From NCBI RefSeq assembly GCF_014699005.1, contig NZ_JACWZY010000008.1, forward strand, positions 186,001-250,000: a stretch of 64,000 bases of DNA, read 5' to 3'. This DNA comes from Spirosoma profusum. GTDB lineage: Bacteria > Bacteroidota > Bacteroidia > Cytophagales > Spirosomataceae. Under the pieces are notes generated by a model. The model was not told the origin of the DNA. It searched no databases and saw only the letters and a list, made by a program, of their open reading frames with translations. This document shows, in pieces, positions 45,642-53,255 of this stretch. The position numbers and the translations under genes were made by a program. Each line of letters starts with the position of its first letter. Position 1 is the first letter of the stretch.

Positions 45642-46112
45642 TTATAACGAAGGCCCATGTGGAGCCGGACGTCCTGAGGATGCATCGATACGTTCGATGT
45701 GGACGTCTTCCCGGCGGAGTGGCACCGACTGGGTTTGCTGGGTTTGGATCTGTCGCCGGGTAACCCGAATTTCTTCGACCAGCATCAGCCGTTTCTGAAT
45801 CACCAGTACTTCTTTCATCACTGGATAAATCGTCGTATCCCCTTCCTGACGGGTAAGGGGTGGTTCCTCCACGTATTGATTTAGTTCGACTCGCTCAATC
45901 TCGATTGTCTCGCTGATCAGGGGTATCTGAACTGTCTGTGGCTCTTCCCGAACGGTCTTGGTAATTAAGACCCGACTCGTTTCAACAAGCTGTTTATCAA
46001 TGTGCAACTGCTCTTCAAGTCGCGGAATAAGCAGGGTTTCTTCGTTCGCACTATCGGTTGCTGGCGGTACGTGGAGTAATGGCGTTGTATTGGGAGGGAC
46101 TGAATTGTTCAT
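45642..46112 (-). CDS. YsnF/AvaK domain (DUF2382) protein
   Basis: The 156-residue protein (from the ATG at 46110-46112; another ATG two codons upstream at 46116-46118) is almost wholly a DUF2382 domain. The visible repeats are LLIPRLEEQLHIDKQLVET, RVLITKTVREEPQTVQIPL and VLVIQKRLMLVEEIRVTRR, alternating beta-strand patterns with many Glu and Arg. It has no signal or helix. It probably works with the neighbouring 306-residue protein in stress response. No direct partner motif is visible. Confidence 0.85.
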   Translation of the reverse strand: MNNSVPPNTTPLLHVPPATDSANEETLLIPRLEEQLHIDKQLVETSRVLITKTVREEPQTVQIPLISETIEIERVELNQYVEEPPLTRQEGDTTIYPVMKEVLVIQKRLMLVEEIRVTRRQIQTQQTQSVPLRREDVHIERIDASSGRPAPHGPSL

Positions 46113-46118
46113 CAGCAT

Positions 46119-46607
46119 AAATACGCTCGAGCCGTTTAAGAACGAAACACTGCTGACTCAGGCGTAAGGAACAGCAAGTGCTTAGTAAGCGGACATAGCT
46201 AAAGCTGTCTTTATTGACGTGATTTCCTTCACTCATCCATACATCTAACCTATTTGCCTTACCTAATGATAAATTATAGTTAGGCTATGGACTGAATCGT
46301 CATCGATAGTCCTTTGCCAAATTTTCAGGATGCGTTTCTAAACTCCAGGGTAGCCGACCTGTTAGTCAGTTTAACCGCACTAGCGTAGAAAGTAAAGCAA
46401 AACTGGTCAGCTATCTAAGTCTTCCCAAGTCAGAATGTGTTGGCTTTGTCAGGATAGGGTGGAAAAGGGCGGTCGTTTTTGTATGTACTTCAAAGCGTAG
46501 ATGAAAATTCATTCTGATTGCTTTATCGCTCAGTAAACGTAGTATGTACCCACTACCATTTTTTAAATCAAATCTCCATTAGACAATCTAAAACATAAAG
46601 AAGACCC
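46119..46607. other. Intergenic region, no gene seen
   Basis: Nearly 490 bp with no credible open frame, no hairpin and no clear promoter box. It precedes the truncated gene and IS remnant at 46608. Confidence 0.4.
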
Positions 46608-46793
46608 GTGGCCACCGCCATTGAAGAACAAACCGCGAAACTCCTCTCAGATATATTTCTGTGGGCGGCTCTCGGGTCTATGGGTGTTTCGGCCTATTTA
46701 CAGTTCACTACTAAACCTAAACGCAGTTTATTTGTGAGCCAATGGGCGGTTCCTTGCTTCCAGGTATGGGTAGTGTCTCACTCAACCGAATAA
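46608..46793 (+). pseudogene. Truncated small membrane protein gene
   Basis: A GTG at 46608 opens a frame beginning ATAIEEQTAKLLSDIFLWAA with one hydrophobic segment and SLFVSQWA. It resembles a small Bacteroidota membrane protein family that normally continues through FVGQWAPTFLLLG and a short tail. After SQWA the sequence changes character (VPCFQVWVV...) and then runs into a transposase remnant. It is most likely a gene damaged by an IS event. The family memory is from general knowledge, not a search. Confidence 0.4.
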
Positions 46794-47139
46794 GGTTTAC
46801 GGCTCTACAGAGGGCGAAAACAACGATAAGTGGTATTCACCTGCTGATTGTTCGGGCACGATTAAGAAAGTGATTGACGGTCGTCCCGATGAAGCACACA
46901 TTTCTACGTCCTACGTCGAACAGCAAAATCTGACCATGGGTATGCACATGAGACGGTTTACACGGTTAACCAACACGTTCAGCAAAAAGATTGAGAATCA
47001 GTGCCATGCGATTGCGTTACACTTTGAATATTACAACTTCTGCAAGGTGCATAAGACTTTGCGCGTTACCCCGGCAATGGAAGCCGGACTTACCAGCCGC
47101 CCGATGAGCATCCAACAGGTTGTTAAACTGACAGGTTAA
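46774..47139 (+). pseudogene. IS1-like transposase, 5'-truncated remnant
   Basis: The open frame lacks the N-terminal half and begins right after a TAG at 46771-46773. The conserved C-terminal block is clear: HISTSYVEQQNLTMGMHMRR, then FTRLTNTFSKK, then the catalytic-region pattern HFEYYNFCKVHKTLRVTPAM. These match DDE-type IS1-like transposases widespread in Bacteroidota and rhizobia. No terminal inverted repeats are obvious. It marks the left border of the accessory stretch and cannot be active as shown. Confidence 0.85.
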
Positions 47140-47163
47140 TCTACATCCTTAATCAACAGCCTT

Positions 47164-47478
47164 ATGAAACCCAACCAAGCCGAAACCTTTTTAAGTGCCC
47201 GTATAAAATTACTAAAACGCCATTTACTGGAATGGAAGACGCTGTTAATTAATCAGCGTACTGTTCGGGTCTTCGCACATGAAAATATTGATACGCTACC
47301 CTCCCTCTATTGTAATGCGATAAAGGCTAGTGCCGACTTGTCAATTAGACAGGCTAGTCGTCTAGGCGGATTATTGATGAGCCAACAAGAAGAACTTGGA
47401 CAAATGAAGGCGCGCCACCAACAAGAAGACACCGACTTAGAGCAAATCATAAAAATATCCGAAGAAAATTCAAACTGA
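47164..47478 (+). CDS. Hypothetical protein, 104 residues
   Basis: A soluble, helix-rich protein beginning MKPNQAETFLSARIKLLKRH. Its second half is charged and coiled-coil-like (GLLMSQQEELGQMKARHQQE). I recognise no domain. It starts 24 bp after the IS1-like remnant and converges with the heptad-repeat gene at 47663. It may be cargo of the accessory region. Confidence 0.45.
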   Translation: MKPNQAETFLSARIKLLKRHLLEWKTLLINQRTVRVFAHENIDTLPSLYCNAIKASADLSIRQASRLGGLLMSQQEELGQMKARHQQEDTDLEQIIKISEENSN

Positions 47479-47563
47479 GACACTACCTTTTTACAATTAG
47501 TAGTAGGAAATCGCTTTCTCCGCCAAGTATAGCAACGATGTAAGTAACGTGAATCAGTAAAAG

Positions 47564-47591
47564 AACAGCCCCAACGTTTGCCGGAGCTGTT
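47564..47591 (+). terminator. Short hairpin between convergent small genes
   Basis: AACAGC (47564-47569) pairs with GCTGTT (47586-47591), extended by CC/GG after one mismatch, around a ten-base loop. It sits 85 bp after the 104-residue gene. The T-run after it is weak. Confidence 0.5.
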
Positions 47592-47662
47592 TGTGTCATA
47601 TGTAGATTGACAACAGACATCTCAAACTGGAAGGATTAACTGTTGGACTGGGAATGCAGATA

Positions 47663-47911
47663 CTATTTGTTCAATAACTTTAGAATCTGTTCCTGATTAG
47701 CCAGAATCTTGTCTAATGCCTCTTGATTTTTGAGAATACCACCCTGATTACCCAGGATGGAGTCCTGGTTCTGAATAATGGTCTTTTGATTTTCTAGCAG
47801 AGAATCCAGAGTTCCCTGATTCGACAAGATTGATTCCTGATTTTTGAGGATAGTTTCCTGATTGGACAAAATAGTTTCCTGATTTTTCAGGACTTGATCG
47901 TTACTTTCCAT
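47663..47911 (-). CDS. Heptad-repeat coiled-coil protein (NQ-x-x-IL-x repeats)
   Basis: The protein is 82 residues from the ATG at 47909-47911 (MESNDQVLKNQE...). Nearly the whole protein is a run of seven-residue units of the form N-Q-E/D-[ST]-I-L-[SKG], with 21-bp DNA periodicity. Ile and Leu at two positions make a hydrophobic stripe, and Asn-Gln fills the rest, which predicts an amphipathic multimeric coiled coil. The open frame extends to 47959 but adds hydrophobic residues unlike the rest. The repeat is too regular to be accidental. The function is unknown; it could be an assembly or surface scaffold. Confidence 0.65.
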   Translation of the reverse strand: MESNDQVLKNQETILSNQETILKNQESILSNQGTLDSLLENQKTIIQNQDSILGNQGGILKNQEALDKILANQEQILKLLNK

Positions 47912-48518
47912 TGGTTTTGTTTTGTAAAGTGAATAAAAGGATAAAAGATTAGGTGACAAATTTACAACGCCTTCACGTTACATGAATCAAGGCTTTTATC
48001 TTATCGGACAAGTCAGTAGCCTACTAATCCTACTTGACCATATTAACCAGTTGCTGGTTAACATAAAAATACCGGACCGCTAAGGCACCGCAAATGTCTA
48101 CCAATGCTACCCACCATGTTGAATAGATACCTCGAAAGCAATCCGTTGACATTCGTTTGTAGAACGGCTATTTTCATCCTAGTATAGTTTCTGAATGAGC
48201 TCATTCAGTGGCTTCGATGTTATAAGCAATTCAATAGGCGATTCCCGAAAAACCAATTGATCAGTGAATCATCCAGTACAACTTGGTAATACTTGTTTGT
48301 ATGAGCTACTAAATTAAGTTGATAAGTTGTTGTAGACCAGGTTAGCACTTGAGAATAAATCGGGCTAGTTTGAAGATCGTCCACAATTCTCGTTATCGAT
48401 CAATGGGTTAATACGAATGGAGCATCACCCTTTTCGGCAGCCCTGTTGGGGCGGTAACAAAAGCAATGCCTAAGACTACCCTAATAAGATGTCGTTAAGA
48501 ACATTTACTTTCGTGTCT
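47912..48518. other. Intergenic region before the DUF3347 gene
   Basis: About 600 bp with no credible gene. TACTTTCG at about 48506-48513 is one mismatch from a -7 box and lies six bases before the ATG of the lipoprotein gene. The TACGT pentamer is absent here. Confidence 0.4.
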
Positions 48519-49109
48519 ATGAAACGCTATCCGTTAGCAGTTGTTTGTTCCCTCGTTATCTCGTTACTTTCCGCATGCTCTCAGCACCGACATGAAGCAG
48601 ACCATGCGTCAGATTCCCAGAACAAGGCTGCCACTGTATCCTTACCCTTATTCACTAGTGCGGAACCCAGGGTTAAAGATCAGATCCGAGATTGGTTAAA
48701 AGTCTATTTTACCGTAAACCAAGCTTTGATCAACGATCGTCTGGCCCCAGCAAAGTCGGCAGTTGCCAACCTGTTATCGACAACCAATAAAGTGGTCATG
48801 TCGGGACTGACGGAGGAGCAGATGGATTTTTATTTCATTCAATCCGCTAAACTCAAAACGGATTTGCTCATCATCAGCCAAAGTACCGATATTGAACAGG
48901 CCCGATCGGGGCTGGCAGGGGTGAGCGAAGCGATGTATGCTCTGGTGAAAGCGTTTCGGGTGAATACCGCTCCGTTGTATTACCAGTATTGTCCCATGGC
49001 ACGCAATAATCAGGGTGCCACCTGGCTAAGCGAAACCGAAGAACTCCTTAATCCTTATATGGGGCAACTGATGCTCAACTGCGGCAGAACGCAGGAAAAG
49101 CTGAACTAA
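48519..49109 (+). CDS. DUF3347 lipoprotein
   Basis: The protein is 196 residues from the ATG at 48519, which gives a lipoprotein signal MKRYPLAVVCSLVISLLSAC. The C-terminal half has the DUF3347 pattern: YYQYCPMARNNQGATWLSE, then NPYMGQLMLNCGR. This domain carries Cys and Met residues and is found in copper-efflux (CusB) contexts, where it is thought to bind copper. It starts a gene set: the ABC permease begins 17 bp after it. A periplasmic metal-binding or accessory role for the transporter is inferred. Confidence 0.8.
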   Translation: MKRYPLAVVCSLVISLLSACSQHRHEADHASDSQNKAATVSLPLFTSAEPRVKDQIRDWLKVYFTVNQALINDRLAPAKSAVANLLSTTNKVVMSGLTEEQMDFYFIQSAKLKTDLLIISQSTDIEQARSGLAGVSEAMYALVKAFRVNTAPLYYQYCPMARNNQGATWLSETEELLNPYMGQLMLNCGRTQEKLN

Positions 49110-49126
49110 GAATAAAACAAGACAGT

Positions 49127-49924
49127 ATGACTAGACAAAGTTCTCCACCATCAACCCAAAAAGTAAGTTCACGGCTAGGTAGATTCTCTTCCATTCTGGT
49201 TTTGTTGGGTTTGATCCTCCTGTGGTATGGAATTTCGGCGCTCAATTTGTTTCCGGCATATGCGTTCCCCTCTCCAGCCTCTGTCTTGGTAAGCTTTCAG
49301 GAAGAATTAACCGCCGGGCGGCTGCTGAACGATATCGTTGCTTCACTTTGGCGGGTCGCCATCGGGTTTGTGCTGGCAGTGGGTCTGGGCGTACCGATTG
49401 GCTTATGGTTGGGGCAGCATCTTCAGGCGCGCCAGGCACTTGTGCCCATGCTCAACTTCTTTCGATTTCTGTCACCCCTGGCGTGGATACCGTTTGCCAT
49501 CCTCTGGTTTCACATTGGGGATAAGCCGGCCATTTTCCTGATCTTTATGGCAACCTTTTTTCCGATGACACTCGCCACTATGGTCGCCGTAGCTAGTATT
49601 CCGAGCATCTATTTTCGGGTCGCCAAAGATTATAACTATAGCGGCATAGAACTCCTGACTCAGGTGACCTTCCCAGCCGTACTTCCCCAGGTTATAACCG
49701 CCCTGCGAATGAGCTATGGAATTGCCTGGGTTGTAATTGTAGCCGCGGAGATGGTGGGCTGTCAAGATGGATTGGGGTATGGTATCTGGGAGGCTCGGAA
49801 CGGATTGCGCCTGGATTCTGCAGTTTGTTACATGATCGTAATCGGATCGCTGGGCATGGGCATCGATCGTCTTTTTGCTGAGTTAACAAAATTACCGGCA
49901 GTCCGGTGGGGCTATGAACGATAA
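49127..49924 (+). CDS. ABC transporter permease (NitT/TauT type)
   Basis: The 265-residue protein has six transmembrane helices and the permease EAA-loop region around YNYSGIELLTQVTFPAVLPQ, the conserved 'G...l...v.lP...p.' pattern. Blocks LGQHLQARQALVPMLNFFR and IPFAILWF match SsuC/TauC/NrtB-type permeases. It forms the membrane part of a transporter with the genes at 49914 and 50685 and overlaps the ATPase by 11 bp. Substrate classes in this family are nitrate, sulfonate, taurine or thiamine precursors; a metal complex is possible here. Confidence 0.9.
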   Translation: MTRQSSPPSTQKVSSRLGRFSSILVLLGLILLWYGISALNLFPAYAFPSPASVLVSFQEELTAGRLLNDIVASLWRVAIGFVLAVGLGVPIGLWLGQHLQARQALVPMLNFFRFLSPLAWIPFAILWFHIGDKPAIFLIFMATFFPMTLATMVAVASIPSIYFRVAKDYNYSGIELLTQVTFPAVLPQVITALRMSYGIAWVVIVAAEMVGCQDGLGYGIWEARNGLRLDSAVCYMIVIGSLGMGIDRLFAELTKLPAVRWGYER

Positions 49925-50657
49925 GCAAGCGAGCAAGTTAGTCGTTGATCAGGTATCGCATCGCTATGGCGAGGTAGCGGTCTTGGAGAATCTTACCCTT
50001 GAGGTCAAGGTCAACGAAGTGGTAATGTTGGTTGGTCCAAGTGGGTGTGGGAAAACAACCCTGTTGGATTTGCTGTCGGGTCATATGGCGCCGGTGTCTG
50101 GAAAGATTACCAGGCAGGGTACTGCCCGTACGGTGTACCAGCAGGATGGATTGTTTCCGTGGTTAACGGTATGGGAGAATGTCGGCATTGGTCTTCGATC
50201 GGTGCCAGACCCAAAGCAACGCGACGATGAGATAGCGGAACTGCTCGAGCTGGTCAATCTTACCAGTTTTAAGAATCACTACCCTCATCAATTGTCGGGT
50301 GGTATGCGGCAGCGGGCCGAGTTAGCCAGAGTACTTGCCGGTGATTCAGACATCCTATTGATGGACGAGCCCTTCTCCGCGCTGGACTATCAGGCCCGAC
50401 TGACTATGCGCCGTGAGTTGGCGCGGGTGCTCCAGAAAAGGCCGCGAACAGTAGTTTTCGTGACGCACGATATTGAGGAAGCGGCTCAGTTGGCTGATCG
50501 TGTTCTGATATTATCCAAAAGACCGGCCACGATTTGCCAGGAACTACCTATTACCATTCCTCGTCCTCGAGGATTGGCAGACGATGAAGTCGTTGAGGCC
50601 ATGCGGATGATCCTACGGGCGCTAGGTCTGAACAATACCGATGGCGTGACTGTATAG
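49914..50657 (+). CDS. ABC transporter ATPase (NitT/TauT type)
   Basis: The 247-residue ATPase has Walker A GPSGCGKTT, Q-loop VYQQDGLFPWLTV, signature LSGGMRQRAELARVL, Walker B ILLMDEPFSALD and the switch His in VTHDIEEA. It powers the transporter together with the overlapping permease (11 bp overlap). The sequence is closest in style to SsuB/TauB/NrtD. It has no regulatory domain. Confidence 0.93.
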   Translation: MNDKQASKLVVDQVSHRYGEVAVLENLTLEVKVNEVVMLVGPSGCGKTTLLDLLSGHMAPVSGKITRQGTARTVYQQDGLFPWLTVWENVGIGLRSVPDPKQRDDEIAELLELVNLTSFKNHYPHQLSGGMRQRAELARVLAGDSDILLMDEPFSALDYQARLTMRRELARVLQKRPRTVVFVTHDIEEAAQLADRVLILSKRPATICQELPITIPRPRGLADDEVVEAMRMILRALGLNNTDGVTV

Positions 50658-50684
50658 CAGCGTGTTGACACATCAACCCTTCCT

Positions 50685-51758
50685 ATGTATCTTGCTGGCA
50701 TGATGAAACGAGCAGGTATAAAAATTGTTATCGGCGTTGTCGCGGTTATTACCGTGCTGGGCATCCTTCGTTATCGGCCCTTTACTGGGTCTGGCGCAGC
50801 CGTTGTTCATAAAGGAAGCAACAAGCATGCTGACCGAGAGCTTACGGTGGGCTTTTTACCCGTCACCTGTCACCTTACTTGTCCGGTTACCGACTTCGCA
50901 TCCAAGACAACGGCAACCAATACCAATTTCAATTCGCGCGTCTTTACCGATTTCCCGACGGTCGTCAGTGCCTTGGAAGCCAAACAAGTTCAGGCAACGT
51001 TTATGATCGTGCCGTTAGCGATGAAGCTTCGGGAGCAGGGTGTACCCGTAAAAATTTGTTATTTGGGGCACCGGGACGGCTCGGAGGTGGTAGTAGGCAA
51101 GAACAGCAAGATCCGAAGCCTAGTCGATCTGAAGGGAAAGAAAGTAGCCGTTCCCAGTCTGTTCAGTAATCAGAATTTCGTGCTGCATAAGCTGATGGTG
51201 GATTATCAAATGAAGCCTACTGACATCAACTTTGTTGTATTGCCCCCACCCGATATGCCAACCTCACTCGCTGCGGGCGCGATCGATGCGTACTTCGTAG
51301 GTGAGCCCTTTTGCGCTAAGGCCGAACTCGACGGAATAGGACGCGTGCTGTACTATGCGCGGGATATATGGCCCAGCTTTATTTCCTGCGCGTTAGTTGT
51401 CCATGAAGATCTCATTAAAAGCCAGCCCGACATGGTTCAGGATCTGGTCCGGGGAATTGCGCAGTCAGGTGCGTGGGCGGAAACCCACCGGGCGGAAGCA
51501 GCCAAATTGGTAGCGCCGTATTACCGGCAAGACGAGAAAGTGCTGAAATATGTGCTCACAGCTGACCCAAAACGGGTGAGCTACGTCAACCTCACCCCAA
51601 CCGATAAAGACCTGGCCCGCATTGAAGATATGGGCTTGAGCATGGGACTGTTAACAAAACGTACCCCGATGGATGAATTGATCGATCGTAAATTTGTGCC
51701 TGACGTGATCCGAGAAGCACCCATCGATGTAGCCCAGATACCCTCTCCCAAAAAATAG
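50685..51758 (+). CDS. ABC transporter substrate-binding protein (NitT/TauT type) with Cys-x3-Cys motif
   Basis: The 357-residue protein has an N-terminal membrane helix (about 11-27) without a lipobox, so it is probably a membrane-anchored binding protein. The SBP fold is clear: [20 protein letters not shown] near residue 52, [34 protein letters not shown] and the [10 protein letters not shown] block. The CHLTC pair replaces the usual LTDAAPL region of nitrate-binding homologues, and further Cys residues (ICYL, PFCAK, ISCAL) stand near the binding cleft. This is suggestive of metal or thiol chemistry. It is followed by an IS3 remnant. Confidence 0.88.
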   Translation: MYLAGMMKRAGIKIVIGVVAVITVLGILRYRPFTGSGAAVVHKGSNKHADRELTVGFLPVTCHLTCPVTDFASKTTATNTNFNSRVFTDFPTVVSALEAKQVQATFMIVPLAMKLREQGVPVKICYLGHRDGSEVVVGKNSKIRSLVDLKGKKVAVPSLFSNQNFVLHKLMVDYQMKPTDINFVVLPPPDMPTSLAAGAIDAYFVGEPFCAKAELDGIGRVLYYARDIWPSFISCALVVHEDLIKSQPDMVQDLVRGIAQSGAWAETHRAEAAKLVAPYYRQDEKVLKYVLTADPKRVSYVNLTPTDKDLARIEDMGLSMGLLTKRTPMDELIDRKFVPDVIREAPIDVAQIPSPKK

Positions 51759-51763
51759 TTATA

Positions 51764-52348
51764 TTGAAATTATACCCCTTCGCCTGCTACAAAGATAAGC
51801 CAGGTCAGAAGTGGGTGTCCGATATTACTTACATTCCGACCGGTGAGGATTGGCTATATCTGACAACAGTACTGGATTTGGCAGACCGAAAAGTAATCGG
51901 ATAGGCATTGAATGATGGTCTGAAAGCTGTCGATACGAGCGTAGCAGTATGGCGTATGGCTCTCAAAACAGGAGTATAGAGGGTGAACTTCTATTTCATC
52001 GCTCCGGCGACCCGGTCAGATCGCGGTGTCCAGTATGCCTGCAATGAATTTCGGGGTCAGTTAAAAGGCTTGCCTGTCGTGCAAAGTATGACCGGGCTGC
52101 CGGAGCAGTCGCAAGGGCAACTGCCGGGAAATGCCGTGTCGGAGAGCTTTTTCAAAACATTCAAAAGCGAATTGCTAAATCATACTGACTTTCCAACCGG
52201 GCTGCAGCCCGGTTGGCCACCTCCGAGTATATTGAGGGCTGCCGGGCCGCCGGTGCGGTACAATCGTCGGCGGAGACATTTAAGCCTGAAGTATCAGACA
52301 CCTGCTCAACAGGAATCTTATTTTTACACCTCTCAGATGGCTGCCTGA
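51764..52348 (+). pseudogene. IS3-family transposase remnant with two in-frame stops
   Basis: Translated in one frame, the region shows [20 protein letters not shown] with the first catalytic Asp, then TAG at 51902-51904, TAG at 51977-51979, RSDRGVQYACNEF with the second Asp and SESFFKTFKSELL with the Glu. The C-terminus is interrupted by a GC-rich insertion-like tract around 52195-52250 and ends YNRRRRHLSLKYQTPAQQE. This is an IS3-family (IS150-like) OrfB. Both stops inactivate it. It begins six bases after the binding-protein gene and marks the right side of the accessory stretch. Confidence 0.88.
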
Positions 52349-52392
52349 AAAAAATCTCCAGTATACTGTTGCAAGTCTAGAAGCGAGTTGTT

Positions 52393-52510
52393 TCTGTAAC
52401 GGAAGAACCTTCAGCTTACTCAGATAATGGGCTATTTTTACCTGTGACGGAGACAACTAATTACTACATATCCAAGAAGTTGGTAGCTGACTTTCTCCGT
52501 GACGGAAGAA
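52393..52510. repeat. Three direct copies of a TGTRACGGAAGA motif
   Basis: TCTGTAACGGAAGAA (52393-52407), CCTGTGACGGAGACA (52441-52455) and TCCGTGACGGAAGAA (52496-52510) are related 15-mers spaced 48 and 55 bp. They lie in a non-coding stretch between the IS remnant and the LytTR unit. Their role is unknown. Confidence 0.45.
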
Positions 52511-52621
52511 ATCCATAACTTTCCCAATACTCAGTCTCACTTTATCTGTCCGTCCACTAGTTCTACTAAGGGTAATGGACAGCGAACAACAAAACCATTT
52601 ACCTAAGTGGCATATGAGCTG

Positions 52622-52652
52622 GTAAAAAGAAAGCCCAGTGGTTAGCTGGGCC
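52622..52652 (-). terminator. Intrinsic terminator of the LytTR unit
   Basis: On the minus strand GCCCAG and CTGGGC form a six-bp stem (52633-52638 with 52646-52651), followed by TTTCTTTTT. It lies after the mini-ORF at 52677 and ends the minus-strand unit. Confidence 0.75.
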
Positions 52653-52676
52653 GTAATGGGATGGTCAAAAAGTAGT

Positions 52677-52790
52677 TTATTTCTTCTCCAGAAGCTGCTT
52701 CATAAGTCGTTCCAATCCGTCAATACGATCCTTGTCTGTTAATTCTAGATAAAGAAATAATCCCAGCTTGTAGTAGGGAAGGCGTGACAC
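52677..52790 (-). CDS. Mini-ORF coupled to the LytTR gene
   Basis: A 37-codon frame starts at GTG 52788-52790, sharing a base with the TAG stop of the LytTR gene (TAGTG arrangement), and stops at TAA 52677-52679. The product, VSRLPYYKLGLFLYLE followed by a charged helical tail, looks like a short amphipathic helix. The stop-start overlap and the terminator just downstream support translation. No family is recognised. Confidence 0.35.
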   Translation of the reverse strand: MSRLPYYKLGLFLYLELTDKDRIDGLERLMKQLLEKK

Positions 52791-53131
52791 TAGACTTGAA
52801 GGTGGCGTAAGAGCTGTCTCACCTCACGGATGCGACGACGGGGAACCACCACCATCTGTGGACTACCACAGCCTGCCAGCTCTACCACTAACTGTTTGGA
52901 CCCGGGCCGGTGCCAGCTTACAATCAGACCAGGATCAACAGCCAACTGCTGGCTCAACCGCACCAGATACGGATAGCGTTGGCAGACTTTGCCCAGGGTG
53001 ATGGCCGACAGGGAGTAACTACCATTGTGAACATACACATGGGTATAGTTCCCTTCGGCCAGCAGCCAGCTTACCTGGGGCTGACTATCGGGGCGGTGGG
53101 CTTTTAAGTGAGGAGTTGACTTCATCAGCAA
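52790..53131 (-). CDS. Stand-alone LytTR DNA-binding protein
   Basis: The 113-residue protein is a single LytTR domain: VSWLLAEGNYTHVYVHNGSY, then YLVRLSQQLAVDPGLI, then VVVPRRRIREVRQLL. It lacks a receiver domain. It resembles the protein at 17044-17379 only in fold. Its DNA site is not known, but the three related direct repeats just downstream (52393-52510) are one possible place to look. It is followed by a coupled mini-ORF and a terminator. Confidence 0.8.
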   Translation of the reverse strand: MLMKSTPHLKAHRPDSQPQVSWLLAEGNYTHVYVHNGSYSLSAITLGKVCQRYPYLVRLSQQLAVDPGLIVSWHRPGSKQLVVELAGCGSPQMVVVPRRRIREVRQLLRHLQV

Positions 53132-53255
53132 AGTAGAGCTACTAGAACGTAACTATTGGTGTTAAGGCTTACTGAGACAGTATGGGCTGACCATGTACTG
53201 TAGTCGTAGGAGAACTAGGTTTGATTTGTATGCTACAGTACACGTATTGCAGAGG

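Noticed and set aside
47663-47911. CRISPR-like array in the 21-bp repeats
   Set aside because: The repeats are in-frame heptads without unique spacers; it is a coding repeat.
52393-52510. CRISPR array
   Set aside because: Only three short imperfect copies with unequal spacing and no cas genes.
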